NCBI RefSeq assembly: GCF_009711125.1
Contig: NZ_WMIB01000004.1
Coordinates: forward strand, 1-64,000
DNA length: 64,000 bases
Origin: Metabacillus mangrovi
GTDB taxonomy: Bacteria; Bacillota; Bacilli; Bacillales; Bacillaceae
Direction of reading: 5' to 3'
Shown here: positions 56,853 to 64,000 of the stretch, in pieces
Layout: every line of letters begins with the position of its first letter
Position numbering within the stretch: position 1 is the first letter of the stretch
Made by a program: the position numbers and the translations under genes
The notes under the pieces: model-generated
The model's database searches: none
What the model was told of the DNA's origin: nothing
Seen by the model: only the letters and a program-made list of their open reading frames with translations

Positions 56853-57786
56853 GCTCCTCTACTCCTTCGATCAGACGCGGTCCCGGTCTTGTCAGCTTAT
56901 CCGAGTGCACGTCATAAACTGCTTTTTCTTTTACAGCTGTTACGCTCTCCCAGCCTTCCCGGCCTGTCACCTGTTTAACGGGCTCAGGGCTGTAATAGCC
57001 GTATGTCGTTACGATCGCATCGGGATTCAGCTTTACGATTTCCTCCTCAGACATTTTGAGCCAGCCCGCTTGAGCGGCCGCGGCGTTCTCAGCTCCGACC
57101 TTCTCGAGGATTTCATTCATGAAAGTATCTTTTCCGGCTGTATAAATTTCAGGAGAAGGAGAAACTTCGACAAATACAGTTTTTCTTTCATCCTCCGTTA
57201 TTTCAGAAGCTTTTTTTTCCACTTCCGCCAGACCGTTTTTCATATCGCTGATCAGTTCTTCCGCTTTATCCGTTTCACCGGTGGATTCTCCGATCATTTC
57301 CATGGATTCATAGACCTCGTCGAAGCTTTGAGCCTCATTTACCACTACAACATCAATCCCTGCATCGCGCAGCTGTTTCAGTCCCTCTGCAGAGTTATGG
57401 GCACCTGATTCGTGAGCGAGAACAAGATCAGGCTGGAGACCAATGATTTTCTCAACATTAAAGTCCATCCCGCCGACTTTTTCTTTTTTCATCGCTTCTT
57501 CCGGGTAATTATCGTTATCTGTCACACCTGCCACCCGGTCAGCCAGGTCCATCGCAAAGAGGATTTCGGTGTTGCTCGGGATAAGCGAGATGATCTTTTG
57601 AGGTTCTTTTTCAATCGTTACTTCTGTGTCCGCTGCATCCTTCACTTTAACCGGGAACTCAGCATTTTCTTCTGTTTGCTTCTGCCCTTCCTTTTTCTGT
57701 TCAGGCGCTGCCTGATTGGAGCCGCATCCGGCAAGCAAACCTGCTGAAAGCAAGAGTGAGGTGATAATCGAGCCGTACTTTTTCAT
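56815..57786 (-). CDS. btuF: Corrinoid-binding lipoprotein of the ABC transporter
   Basis: 323 aa. The lipoprotein signal ends LLAGCGSN (Cys21). The class III solute-binding fold carries PQKIISLIPSNTEILFAMDL, GMDFNVEKIIGLQPDLVLAHE and SDKLTRPGPRLIEGVEELANAIYP, typical of BtuF/FhuD-type proteins. A Lys/Glu/Gln-rich linker follows the Cys. It is first in the long operon, directly after the riboswitch and its terminator, so its expression is the most direct readout of corrinoid limitation. GGATCAGGAAA precedes the ATG. Confidence 0.92.
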   Translation of the reverse strand: MKKYGSIITSLLLSAGLLAGCGSNQAAPEQKKEGQKQTEENAEFPVKVKDAADTEVTIEKEPQKIISLIPSNTEILFAMDLADRVAGVTDNDNYPEEAMKKEKVGGMDFNVEKIIGLQPDLVLAHESGAHNSAEGLKQLRDAGIDVVVVNEAQSFDEVYESMEMIGESTGETDKAEELISDMKNGLAEVEKKASEITEDERKTVFVEVSPSPEIYTAGKDTFMNEILEKVGAENAAAAQAGWLKMSEEEIVKLNPDAIVTTYGYYSPEPVKQVTGREGWESVTAVKEKAVYDVHSDKLTRPGPRLIEGVEELANAIYPDVFAK

Positions 57787-57851
57787 TTTCCTGATCCCCT
57801 GTCTAATAGATTGATTTTTTTAATACGAATAAATAAAAGCTTTCAGAGAAA

Positions 57852-57879
57852 CAAAAAACACCTCCCCGGAAGAGGGAGA
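57852..57879 (-). terminator. Riboswitch-linked terminator before btuF
   Basis: On the minus strand CTCCC-TCTTCCG-GGGAG is followed by GTGTTTTTTG. It lies about 80 bases 3' of the riboswitch and 66 bases before btuF. Confidence 0.7.
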
Positions 57880-57959
57880 TGACGGTATAAGTTATGTAGA
57901 CTGCACAAGCCATGAACAGACTTTCGTGTCAACGGTAACACCATCCTATCCTCGTAGGT

Positions 57960-58150
57960 ATACGGTGACGAGGTGTACGGCAGGTCTCCTGGCTCATGAT
58001 CAGCACATACCGCTTCCTTCCCATGCAAAAAATCTGCACAGTGGATTCAAGCAGCTGCTCCCATTTACAGTGGCGGGACCGCGCCGGAATTTAACCGGCT
58101 TCCCTTTTAAGCTGATAAACTATCAGCACCTACACCTTATCAATATGGAA
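57960..58150 (-). promoter_or_regulatory. Cobalamin riboswitch
   Basis: On the minus strand it contains AAAAGGGAAGCCGGTTAAA, GCGGTCCCGCCACTGTAA and the B12 box AAGCCAGGAGACCTGCC, the hallmark conserved segments of cobalamin riboswitches. It is followed by an intrinsic terminator, which implies that corrinoid binding stops transcription of the downstream operon. Confidence 0.97.
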
Positions 58151-58203
58151 TTTTAGAGTACACGACATATTATACACAACGGAAAGACGATTGTCAGTCT
58201 CTA

Positions 58204-58821
58204 TTAATCAAAATAAACCTCTTTATCCTCATCCCAGCAGTACTCAAACAAAATCTTAATCTGGCTTTCTGTAATCCTGCCGGAAGAAAGCTCTGGCAGT
58301 TCATCCAGAGCAAAATAGCCGCAATCCAGTGTTTCCGGACCGGTTTTGAGCTCCCCGCCAGTCTGTTCGCATAAGAAGAATAGCTTATAGATATGGTACG
58401 GTCCGGGCGGATGGGGATGGCACTTTTTATCCATGACGGCAATCAGCCGTTTTGCCCGGACAACGAGCCCTGATTCTTCATATGCTTCCTTTACCGCATT
58501 TTCTGACGCCGTCAGTCCAATATCTGCCCATCCTCCAGGGATCGACCATTTTCCATCGAGCATCTCCCGTACGAGCAAAATTTTATTATCCTTGAAAATA
58601 ACGGCCCTTGCATCTGTTTTCGGTGTCTGGTACCCCGTTTCATTGGCGAACAGCTCTTTCAATTTTTCCTGCGGCTCGCCGGTATACTCAGATACGATTT
58701 CCCCGCTTAAATTTCTGAGCCGTTCAAACCGCTCAATATCAAACTGATCCTTCGAATAGGCAAGTCCTGCCTGTGCAAGAGATTGGATTTCCTTCGCCCA
58801 CGTCAGCCACTTCGGCTCCAT
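58204..58821 (-). CDS. Nudix hydrolase with N-terminal Hydrolase_N domain (YjhB-like)
   Basis: 205 aa. The N-terminal helical domain (about 1-60; WLTWAKEIQSLAQAGLAYSKDQFDIERFERLR) is the Hydrolase_N type seen in YjhB/ADP-ribose-type hydrolases. The Nudix box GGWADIGLTASENAVKEAYEESGL has all of G, E, and EExG (about 92-115). It should cleave a nucleoside diphosphate linked to X. It is a single gene between the riboswitch and 58822. ATG after GGGAGAATAGG. Confidence 0.88.
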   Translation of the reverse strand: MEPKWLTWAKEIQSLAQAGLAYSKDQFDIERFERLRNLSGEIVSEYTGEPQEKLKELFANETGYQTPKTDARAVIFKDNKILLVREMLDGKWSIPGGWADIGLTASENAVKEAYEESGLVVRAKRLIAVMDKKCHPHPPGPYHIYKLFFLCEQTGGELKTGPETLDCGYFALDELPELSSGRITESQIKILFEYCWDEDKEVYFD

Positions 58822-59064
58822 CCTATTCTCCCCTTTCCATACTCGTTCTTATTGTATCGTATCCCGATCCGTTCTGAACAGACACCGCGCAATTAATCGA
58901 TTCCCTCCCCCGGCCGGCAGCAGCGCGCAGGCCGTTTTTCCTATTTTTAGAAAAAAGGGGAGTTTCCTCTTTTCAAACAGCTTGTCCCCGCTTTATATTT
59001 GATGAGGATTTTTGATGAACAGCAGCTGCCGTGCTGCACAAGTTAATGAACATGGAGGATGCAA

Positions 59065-59199
59065 ATGAGGGATTTAGGAAGAAGGTTTTTTATCAGCCTG
59101 GCACTAGCAGGCATCATTCTCGGCGGAATGGCAGTAACATTCGACCACCTTCCATCTGCCGGCAAAGAGGATGAACAGCGTTTGATCGTAAGGCCTTGA
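59065..59199 (+). CDS. 44-aa single-pass membrane peptide
   Basis: A short frame MRDLGRRFFISLALAGIILG, then GMAVTFDHLPSAGKEDEQRLIVRP: positively charged N-terminus, one hydrophobic helix (about 8-25), polar tail outside. GGAGG sits 6 bases before the ATG, a very good site. No family is recognised. It stands alone between the Nudix and ABC-F genes; 58822-59064 holds nothing else I can support. Confidence 0.6.
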   Translation: MRDLGRRFFISLALAGIILGGMAVTFDHLPSAGKEDEQRLIVRP

Positions 59200-59306
59200 T
59201 TCATGGAAGAATCGTTGTGGGGACGTTCACGGTATTTGATTGACAGAAAAATAAAAGAGCAGCCGGAATCTCTCCAACTGCCCGTACATACTCATTAATG
59301 CGGATT

Positions 59307-61013
59307 TTAAAGCTTGCCTGAAAGCTCCTTCTTCCTTCTCAACAGCTGCTTGAAAAGCAAGTCGAGCTCCGTGTATTCACGATCTAAAGGAGTATGAAGG
59401 CTGAGCTTTCCCAGTACTTCTGAAAGCTTTGTTTCTACAATCAGCAGCTCTTCCTTCCTGTTATCCGTTCCTGTTCCGGGGCTCTCATATTCTTTCAGAG
59501 TCATTCCATATCGCCGGATGACTTGATCCTCCCCGATCACGAGGAGGCAATCCGCCAGCTGATGAAGAAAGTAGCGGTCATGCGAGACGATCAGCAGCGT
59601 ACCGGCAAATTGGCTGAGCGTCTCTTCAAGCTGCTCACGCGCAGGAAGATCCAGATGATTGGTCGGCTCATCAAGGATGAGGATGTCCAGTTCTTGCAAA
59701 AGAAGTCCAATCAGCTTTACCCTTGTTCTTTGTCCGAGGCTCAAGAAACCGATTTTTTTCTCCATCGACGAAGCCATGCCAAGCTGGGCACTGATCTCCA
59801 TCGCTCTCCCTCTCATTCTGTTGTCGCTCAGACCCAGCGCTTCAATGGGAGTCAGGCTCTCATCCAGGTCTTCAGCCTCCTGGCTCAAATAGCCGATTTT
59901 GAGTGTCTCACTGATCCATACTGTTCCAGAGGTTAACGTGTCGCTGCCGAGAAGGATCCTTAAGAACGTGGTCTTGCCGCTGCCGTTCGGCCCCATTAGC
60001 GCTGCTTTTTCTCCATACTTTAAATAAAAGCTGCTCTTCTCAAACAGAACTCTTGATCCGAAGGCTTTACAGGCATCGGCTCCCTCCAGGATCCGTTTTC
60101 CTCTCTTCGAAGCTGCATCAAATTGAAAGTAAACATGAGCTTCTTCTTTCGGCTTTTCCACTTTATTTTTCTCAAGCTCTGCATTCAGCCTGTTCATTTT
60201 GGAACGGACCTGAATATCCATCTTCTTCGCCTTAACCCGATGATGTTCTTTATACCCCATCGGCAGTTTGCCGGCTGAATCTTTATTTTTCGTTGACTCC
60301 CGGTGTGCTTTCTCTGACCAGTTTTTCAGTTTTTCCATCTGTCCTTCAATACGCTTTTTATACCGCTGCTGCTTTTCAAATTCCTTCTCCTGCTGCTCAA
60401 ACCTTCTCTTTTTTTCTTCTCTGTAGGCTGTGTAATTGCCGGAATAAGAAATCAGCTTCCCATCGGCCAGTTCTTCCATTCGTGTTGCGGTTACGTCCAG
60501 GAAGTAGCGGTCATGTGAGATGATGATGGCCGTTCCGTCGAATTCCTTAAGCTTCTCGGTAAGCCATTCGACCCCATGAAGATCCATATGGTTTGTCGGC
60601 TCATCCAGGATCAGTAAGTCCGGCTTCTCCAGCAGCACGTTTGCCAGAGCCAGTTTCAATCTTTCCCCGCCGCTCATTTCGGCAAGGTTTCTATTTTCAT
60701 CCAGATGGCTGATGCCCAGCAGTTTGGCCAGTTTCAGCCATTCACCAGATGTATACTGTCTTTTCAGCGTTTTTTCCGTGTAATCCGCAGATTGCTGAAG
60801 ATACCCGATCTTTACTTTCCTGCCAAACGTATCCGCCGATCCTTCGTCCCTTTTCATCTTCCCCGCTACTATCTTGGCCAATGTGGTTTTACCTGTACCG
60901 TTATGGCCCGTTAAGCCAATCCTGTCTCCAGCGAACAAGTCCAAATCGATGCCTTTTAGCAATTCATGCTCTCCAAAGCTTTTTTTCAAGTTTCTTATTT
61001 TCATCAGCTGCAT
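59307..61013 (-). CDS. ABC-F ribosome-protection ATPase, VmlR-like
   Basis: 568 aa without membrane helices. Two ATPase domains: Walker A GHNGTGKTT and GPNGSGKTT, signatures MSGGERLKLALANVL and LSLGQRTRVKL, Walker B LLILDEPTNHMD and ILILDEPTNHLD. The interdomain linker (about 190-300: KRIEGQMEKLKNWSEKAH, KEHHRVKAKKMDIQVRSKMNRL) and the C-terminal extension (VLGKLSLHTPLDREY) resemble VmlR of B. subtilis, which removes lincosamide, streptogramin A and pleuromutilin antibiotics from ribosomes. The ATG at 61011-61013 is chosen for spacing from AGGGA. A long leader with hairpins and a terminator suggests antibiotic-induced attenuation. Confidence 0.88.
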   Translation of the reverse strand: MQLMKIRNLKKSFGEHELLKGIDLDLFAGDRIGLTGHNGTGKTTLAKIVAGKMKRDEGSADTFGRKVKIGYLQQSADYTEKTLKRQYTSGEWLKLAKLLGISHLDENRNLAEMSGGERLKLALANVLLEKPDLLILDEPTNHMDLHGVEWLTEKLKEFDGTAIIISHDRYFLDVTATRMEELADGKLISYSGNYTAYREEKKRRFEQQEKEFEKQQRYKKRIEGQMEKLKNWSEKAHRESTKNKDSAGKLPMGYKEHHRVKAKKMDIQVRSKMNRLNAELEKNKVEKPKEEAHVYFQFDAASKRGKRILEGADACKAFGSRVLFEKSSFYLKYGEKAALMGPNGSGKTTFLRILLGSDTLTSGTVWISETLKIGYLSQEAEDLDESLTPIEALGLSDNRMRGRAMEISAQLGMASSMEKKIGFLSLGQRTRVKLIGLLLQELDILILDEPTNHLDLPAREQLEETLSQFAGTLLIVSHDRYFLHQLADCLLVIGEDQVIRRYGMTLKEYESPGTGTDNRKEELLIVETKLSEVLGKLSLHTPLDREYTELDLLFKQLLRRKKELSGKL

Positions 61014-61080
61014 ACAACGCACATCCCTGTTTTTAAGAATAGGCTTTGTTAAACTTGACTGTTGATTGCGGCTAGCAGGC

Positions 61081-61120
61081 GGTGAGCCTCTTGCCCGCTT
61101 CGCGACTGCGGGGTCTCACC
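61081..61120 (-). other. Second leader hairpin before the ABC-F gene
   Basis: GGTGAG..CCCGC-ttcgcgact-GCGGG..CTCACC stem without a T-tract, about 70 bases before the start codon. It is a candidate for an antiterminator-linked or translation-controlling structure. Confidence 0.5.
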
Positions 61121-61202
61121 TGTCCCGCTGCTCTAATCTCAGAGCCTCATGCCTTCCGCTCCAATCAATAAGTGTGAAAAATTAACACCATGCTTTACAA
61201 AG

Positions 61203-61316
61203 CTAAAGAACAAAAAACCCTCCCGGGAACCTCGAGAGGGATTGCAAGCCATATTCAAAAAAAGCCGATGCCAAATAAAAGAAGTCCGGCAGCTTCTGAA
61301 TGAAAAATGGGCGCAC
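61203..61316 (-). CDS. Candidate leader peptide of the ABC-F attenuator
   Basis: A 37-codon frame starting at GTG (61314-61316) behind GAGAGTAGG and ending TAG at 61203-61205. The peptide is Phe-rich (RPFFIQKLPDFFYLASAFFE, then YGLQSLSRFPGGFFVL) and its 3' half spans the intrinsic terminator stem. Ribosome stalling on such a peptide could prevent terminator formation. It could be incidental; no homolog is known to me. Confidence 0.35.
   Translation of the reverse strand: MRPFFIQKLPDFFYLASAFFEYGLQSLSRFPGGFFVL
61212..61240 (-). terminator. Leader (attenuator) terminator upstream of the ABC-F gene
   Basis: On the minus strand CCCTCTCGAGG-ttc-CCGGGAGGG is followed by TTTTTTG. It sits between the promoter at 61419-61448 and the ABC-F start at 61013, so it must be read through for expression. 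Confidence 0.85.
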
Positions 61317-61418
61317 GAATCCTACTCTCTTTCGGTTCCTTTTATGAAAGAAACACTAGAAAATAAGATCAATGCTTCATCGGCCCAAATTCATTCCTTC
61401 CGTTTGTAAGTTGATTCT

Positions 61419-61448
61419 AGTATATTCACTTTATCCTTTTTCTGTCAA
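61419..61448 (-). promoter_or_regulatory. Strong sigma-A promoter of the ABC-F leader
   Basis: TTGACA, 18 bases, TATACT on the minus strand. The start point near 61412 gives a leader of about 400 bases. It overlaps the intergenic end of the tetR gene. Confidence 0.85.
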
Positions 61449-61450
61449 CC

Positions 61451-62041
61451 TTATATGCATAAGGATTTTATATGAGCACGGATCAATCTGTCCATTCTCT
61501 CAAATGTACAATCCTCCGGATGGATCATTCCATGAAGGGCCAGGCCATCGATGAGAGCATGAAACCTGAATGTTTCCAGTTCTTCATCCAAGCCGGGCTT
61601 TGCGGGACCATACTGGACAAGCGCATGGATGATCCGTCTTAAACCTTGCTGAAGCTCGCTGTACATTTGCCGGCTTAGCTCTTCAAGCTCCGGATCTGTC
61701 AATGCTTTAATCGTGAAGCTTAGCCATACCTCCGTTTCGGTCCTTTTTTCCTGCGTGAGCGGCAGACACTCTCTGATGTAGACCTGGATATCTTCAGACA
61801 AGTCTCCAGTCAACGCTGCCTGTTCCGCTCTTTTCTGGATTCTTTTTGCCGTGTATTCCATTGTGAACCGGTATAAATCGGATTGGGAAGAAAAATAATG
61901 TCTCATTGAACCAGGAGAAAGGCCGGCTTCCTCTGCAACTTTCCGTACCGAGACTTTTTCCATCCCTTCCCTGGCAGCGATGGTGAAAGCTGCATGAGCG
62001 ATAAGCTCCTTTTGCTGATGGTGATCTACAAATTTAGGCAT
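61451..62041 (-). CDS. TetR-family transcriptional regulator
   Basis: 196 aa. The N-terminal TetR HTH (about 10-56: IAHAAFTIAAREGMEKVSVRKVAEEAGLSPGSMRHYF) is clear, with a C-terminal ligand domain (about 70-190). It is divergent from the YmcC-like membrane protein gene. Two AAYACAn2TGTGTT palindromes in the 85-base gap between them are its probable operators, so it should repress both itself and that gene. The stop lies only 3 bases from the -35 of the ABC-F leader promoter on the same strand. The effector is unknown. Confidence 0.9.
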   Translation of the reverse strand: MPKFVDHHQQKELIAHAAFTIAAREGMEKVSVRKVAEEAGLSPGSMRHYFSSQSDLYRFTMEYTAKRIQKRAEQAALTGDLSEDIQVYIRECLPLTQEKRTETEVWLSFTIKALTDPELEELSRQMYSELQQGLRRIIHALVQYGPAKPGLDEELETFRFHALIDGLALHGMIHPEDCTFERMDRLIRAHIKSLCI

Positions 62042-62070
62042 AGCAGTAGTTTACCATATATTGCTTTTTT

Positions 62071-62112
62071 AATACAGCTGTGTTATTTTGTTTTTAACAC
62101 ACCTGTGTTAAA
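62071..62112. promoter_or_regulatory. Two TetR-type operators in the divergent promoter region
   Basis: TTTAACACACCTGTGTTAAA (62093-62112) is a perfect 9+2+9 palindrome. AATACAGCTGTGTT (62071-62084) is the same site with one arm mismatch. Centres are about 25 bases apart. Confidence 0.8.
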
Positions 62113-62126
62113 TAAGGGGGATCTCG

Positions 62127-62678
62127 ATGATTGGCTGGCTGATTGTTGCATGTGAAATTGGCTTTTGGATTTTTGTGCTGGCAGGACTTTCTGCAAGGTA
62201 TGTTTTCCGTTTAAAGAAAACAGGGGCTGTACTCCTCCTGTGTACACCGATTATTGATCTTATTTTACTCACTGCAGCTGTTCTTGATTTGCAGTCCGGA
62301 AAAGAAGCGGATGTTACTCATGGCATTGCAGCCATTTACATTGGTGCTACTATTGCTTTTGGCCACAAGATGATCCAGTGGGCAGATGTCCGCTTCGCTC
62401 ATCGGTATGCCGGCGGGCCTGCACCGGAAAAACCCGCCAAGCTCGGGAAAGAACATGCGAGCAGGGAGAGAAGAGGCTGGTACCGCCACTTTGCGGCCTA
62501 TGTGATCGGCTGTGCTTTGCTGCTGGGAATGATTGTTCTGACAGGTGACGCTTCCCGGACAGAGGAACTTATCAATACCATCCGGCTGTGGAGCATCATT
62601 CTTGCTGCAGACTTTTTATACAGCTTCAGCTACACGTTGTGGCCGCGTAAAGGAAAGGAAAGTGAAGGATCCGGATAA
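62127..62678 (+). CDS. YmcC-like integral membrane protein
   Basis: 183 aa with about five hydrophobic segments (about 3-25, 32-55, 65-85, 120-140, 152-172) and a basic cytoplasmic loop (RYAGGPAPEKPAKLGKEHASRERR). Length, opening (MIGWLIVACEIGFWIFVLAGL) and pattern recall B. subtilis YmcC, an uncharacterised membrane protein. AAGGGGGATCTCG precedes the ATG. It is controlled by two TetR-type operators and so may be an efflux- or stress-related membrane factor, which is inference. Confidence 0.7.
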   Translation: MIGWLIVACEIGFWIFVLAGLSARYVFRLKKTGAVLLLCTPIIDLILLTAAVLDLQSGKEADVTHGIAAIYIGATIAFGHKMIQWADVRFAHRYAGGPAPEKPAKLGKEHASRERRGWYRHFAAYVIGCALLLGMIVLTGDASRTEELINTIRLWSIILAADFLYSFSYTLWPRKGKESEGSG

Positions 62679-62680
62679 AG

Positions 62681-62709
62681 AAAAACCGGCATTATTTCGC
62701 CGGTTTTTT
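62681..62709. terminator. Bidirectional terminator between convergent genes
   Basis: AAAAACCGGC-ATTATTT-CGCCGGTTTTTT. The stop of the acetyltransferase gene (62692-62694) lies in the loop, so its last codons encode the stem. Confidence 0.9.
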
Positions 62710-63570
62710 CGGAATTTCTAAAAATTGAACCTTAACTCCATCCTCGATGGGTTTATAGCCAATTTCTTTATAGATTTTGTTGGACGTTGGATTTGACAGA
62801 TCCGTAAAAAGACTGGTCGTTTTATACCCTTCTGCAAGCAGGCTTTCGGTAAGCGCAGTTACACATTGGGTGGCATAGCCTTTCTTCCTGTGCACCGGAG
62901 GCGTGTATACGTAATTGACCATGACATTTGTTGCAGTCGGTCTTGCACGGTTGGCCATTGACACAATTTCTCCTTCTGCCTTCCAGCCGAATAAACTTTT
63001 TTTCCGGATCATTTCGTCTGCTTTTTCATCTGCTTCAAACATGGTTGCCGTTTCTTCCGCTTCCGTGCAGAAATCATATACCCATTGACTGACCAGCGCC
63101 CTGTGTTCTGCAGTCAGCTGAACGAGTGTCCCGTTCACAGGAGCGGAAGAAGGTTCAACCCGCGATAAAAGATGCAGCCTCTGTTCCATGACGACACGGG
63201 GCTTCCTCCCCGTCAAGGAAGCGATCCGTCCTGCGAGGGCCTCTGCTGTTCTCTTTTCTCCGATCAGTCCGGGAACGGATCGGTAAATCTGGGCGATTCT
63301 TTTTCCGGCAATGAAAAGATCCTCTTCTTCCAGATCGGGAAGCGCAGAAACTATCACCTGCTTTGGGTGAGTCTGCAGGAGGACCGCGATGATGCTTCCA
63401 TCCTTCCGGATGATGCTCATATGTACAGGCTGCAGGCTGGATGACTGCTTGTCGAGCAGAATCCCGAGCGCCAGATTATTCTCTGCTTCTCTCATTTCAA
63501 GAAACGGCAATGCTGCTTTTTTAAAAAAATCAATGTCATAATAAGCCTGGATATCTATCATTTCTTTCAC
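62692..63570 (-). CDS. GNAT-family acetyltransferase (two-domain)
   Basis: 292 aa. The N-terminal half (about 5-135) is a degenerate GNAT-like domain. The C-terminal half holds the active fold with the acetyl-CoA-binding motif A HRKKGYATQCVTALTESLLAEG (Q/RxxGxG/A-type, here KGYAT) and the following NPTSNKIYKEIGYKPIED. Such tandem proteins acetylate small molecules or proteins; the substrate is unknown. GAGGTGAAAGAA precedes the ATG. It is divergent from the second acetyltransferase gene at 63690. Confidence 0.82.
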   Translation of the reverse strand: MKEMIDIQAYYDIDFFKKAALPFLEMREAENNLALGILLDKQSSSLQPVHMSIIRKDGSIIAVLLQTHPKQVIVSALPDLEEEDLFIAGKRIAQIYRSVPGLIGEKRTAEALAGRIASLTGRKPRVVMEQRLHLLSRVEPSSAPVNGTLVQLTAEHRALVSQWVYDFCTEAEETATMFEADEKADEMIRKKSLFGWKAEGEIVSMANRARPTATNVMVNYVYTPPVHRKKGYATQCVTALTESLLAEGYKTTSLFTDLSNPTSNKIYKEIGYKPIEDGVKVQFLEIPKKPAK

Positions 63571-63689
63571 CTCAATAGCTTAATGGATTCTCTAATCATA
63601 GGGGTTTTCCTTCAAAAATAAAAGCAATTTCTAAAGGATTTCCATTTTATATGCCGAATATCTCTATAAAAATGATTGGAGGATTCTAT

Positions 63690-64000
63690 ATGATTCGTTT
63701 AGAACCATTTACTATGGGGGACGCAGCAGAACTCATGGACTGGATCCCTTCCGGGGAATTTCTCATGCAATGGGGAGGTCCGGGATTTATTTATCCTCTG
63801 ACGTTTGAGCAGATCGAGGGGTATGTACATGCTGCCGACCAGCGGGTTTTTAAGGCAGTGGAAGAAAAGGATGGAACAGCAGCAGGGCATATTTGCCTTT
63901 CCGGCATCGATTTAAAAAATGAATCCTGCCGGATCAGCAAAGTGATGGTCAACCCGGCCCTCAGAGGGAAAGGATATGGCTCTGCGCTCGTGAGCGAAGT
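63690..64000 (+). CDS. GNAT-family acetyltransferase, N-terminal part (cut by window edge)
   Basis: The first 103 codons of a frame that runs off the right edge. MIRLEPFTMGDAAELMDWIP is the usual GNAT opening, AGHICLSGIDLKNESCRISKVMVNP the central strands, and LRGKGYGSALVSE the acetyl-CoA-binding motif A. ATTGGAGGATTCTAT gives a very good ribosome binding site before the ATG. It is close to the RimJ/RimL-like type. The substrate cannot be inferred. Confidence 0.82.
   Translation, partial: MIRLEPFTMGDAAELMDWIPSGEFLMQWGGPGFIYPLTFEQIEGYVHAADQRVFKAVEEKDGTAAGHICLSGIDLKNESCRISKVMVNPALRGKGYGSALVSE

Noticed and set aside
58900-58940. GC-rich hairpin followed by TTTTT after the Nudix gene region
   Set aside because: It points away from any gene that could use it as a terminator, and the stem is short with a long loop.
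61149-61409. An 86-codon plus-strand frame upstream of the ABC-F gene
   Set aside because: It is antisense to the leader with its promoter and terminator, and has no site before the ATG.

Overview
The window looks like a chromosomal segment of a Gram-positive, endospore-former-type Bacillaceae (Bacillus or a close genus). The basis is the set of Bacillus-type proteins (a MreBH-like actin, two LOV-STAS photoreceptors of the YtvA type, an RsbR paralog, HelD, a SpoIISA-like toxin, a VmlR-like ABC-F protein), AGGAGG-type ribosome binding sites with frequent GTG/TTG starts, and sigma-B- and sigma-54-type promoters. Most genes lie on the minus strand. No rRNA, tRNA, CRISPR array or prophage was seen.

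Layout. 0-0.4 kb: the right end of an IS200/IS605-type element that appears to have cut the 3' end of a small membrane-protein gene. 0.4-6 kb: a glycine/alanine-rich repetitive protein, a SurA-N lipoprotein, two small helical proteins and a large secreted nuclease. 6.2-11.8 kb: a ketone-body (3-hydroxybutyrate/acetoacetate) operon, gntP-type permease-scoA-scoB-dehydrogenase. It is followed by its probable sigma-54 activator gene and preceded by a -24/-12 promoter, three spaced TTCC-N8-GGAA sites and a cre site. 12-17.4 kb: an RsbR paralog, a DUF3311/sodium-solute symporter pair, a LOV-STAS protein, a WGR/DUF4240-like protein and a tiny membrane protein. 17.4-22.3 kb: a membrane serine protease, two zinc-ribbon membrane proteins, a YdcF-like protein and a small protein. 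22.3-31.3 kb: an SDR, HelD, a HAD phosphatase with a DeoR regulator, an HMA-like small protein, a tandem 20-bp repeat array, galM, a zinc alcohol dehydrogenase and a VanZ protein. 31.4-33.5 kb: MreBH-like and a second LOV-STAS protein behind a sigma-B-type promoter.

33.5-41 kb is a uronide-polysaccharide locus: a secreted heparinase-fold lyase, a GH88 unsaturated glucuronyl hydrolase, KduI, KduD and a DeoR regulator. 41-42.6 kb carries a SpoIISA-like toxin gene without a recognisable SpoIISB, flanked by a dispersed hairpin repeat and a 127-bp duplicated element. 42.6-47.7 kb is a LacI-controlled cluster (ThuA-like, two Gfo/Idh/MocA oxidoreductases, a sugar isomerase/epimerase-type TIM barrel), probably for oxidative glycoside or keto-sugar metabolism. 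47.9-58.2 kb is one long cobalamin uptake and salvage operon under a cobalamin riboswitch: btuF, btuC, btuD-cbiZ fusion, cbiB, cobD, cobU, cobQ, cobS, an alpha-ribazole-phosphatase-like gene, a second cobU-like gene and a probable alpha-ribazole kinase gene.

58.2-64 kb: a Nudix hydrolase, a 44-aa protein, a VmlR-like ABC-F protein with an attenuator-type leader (strong promoter, candidate leader ORF, intrinsic terminator), a TetR regulator divergent from a YmcC-like membrane protein with two operator palindromes between them, and two GNAT acetyltransferases, the last cut by the window edge.

All calls come from reading the sequence and comparing with families from memory; no database search was run.
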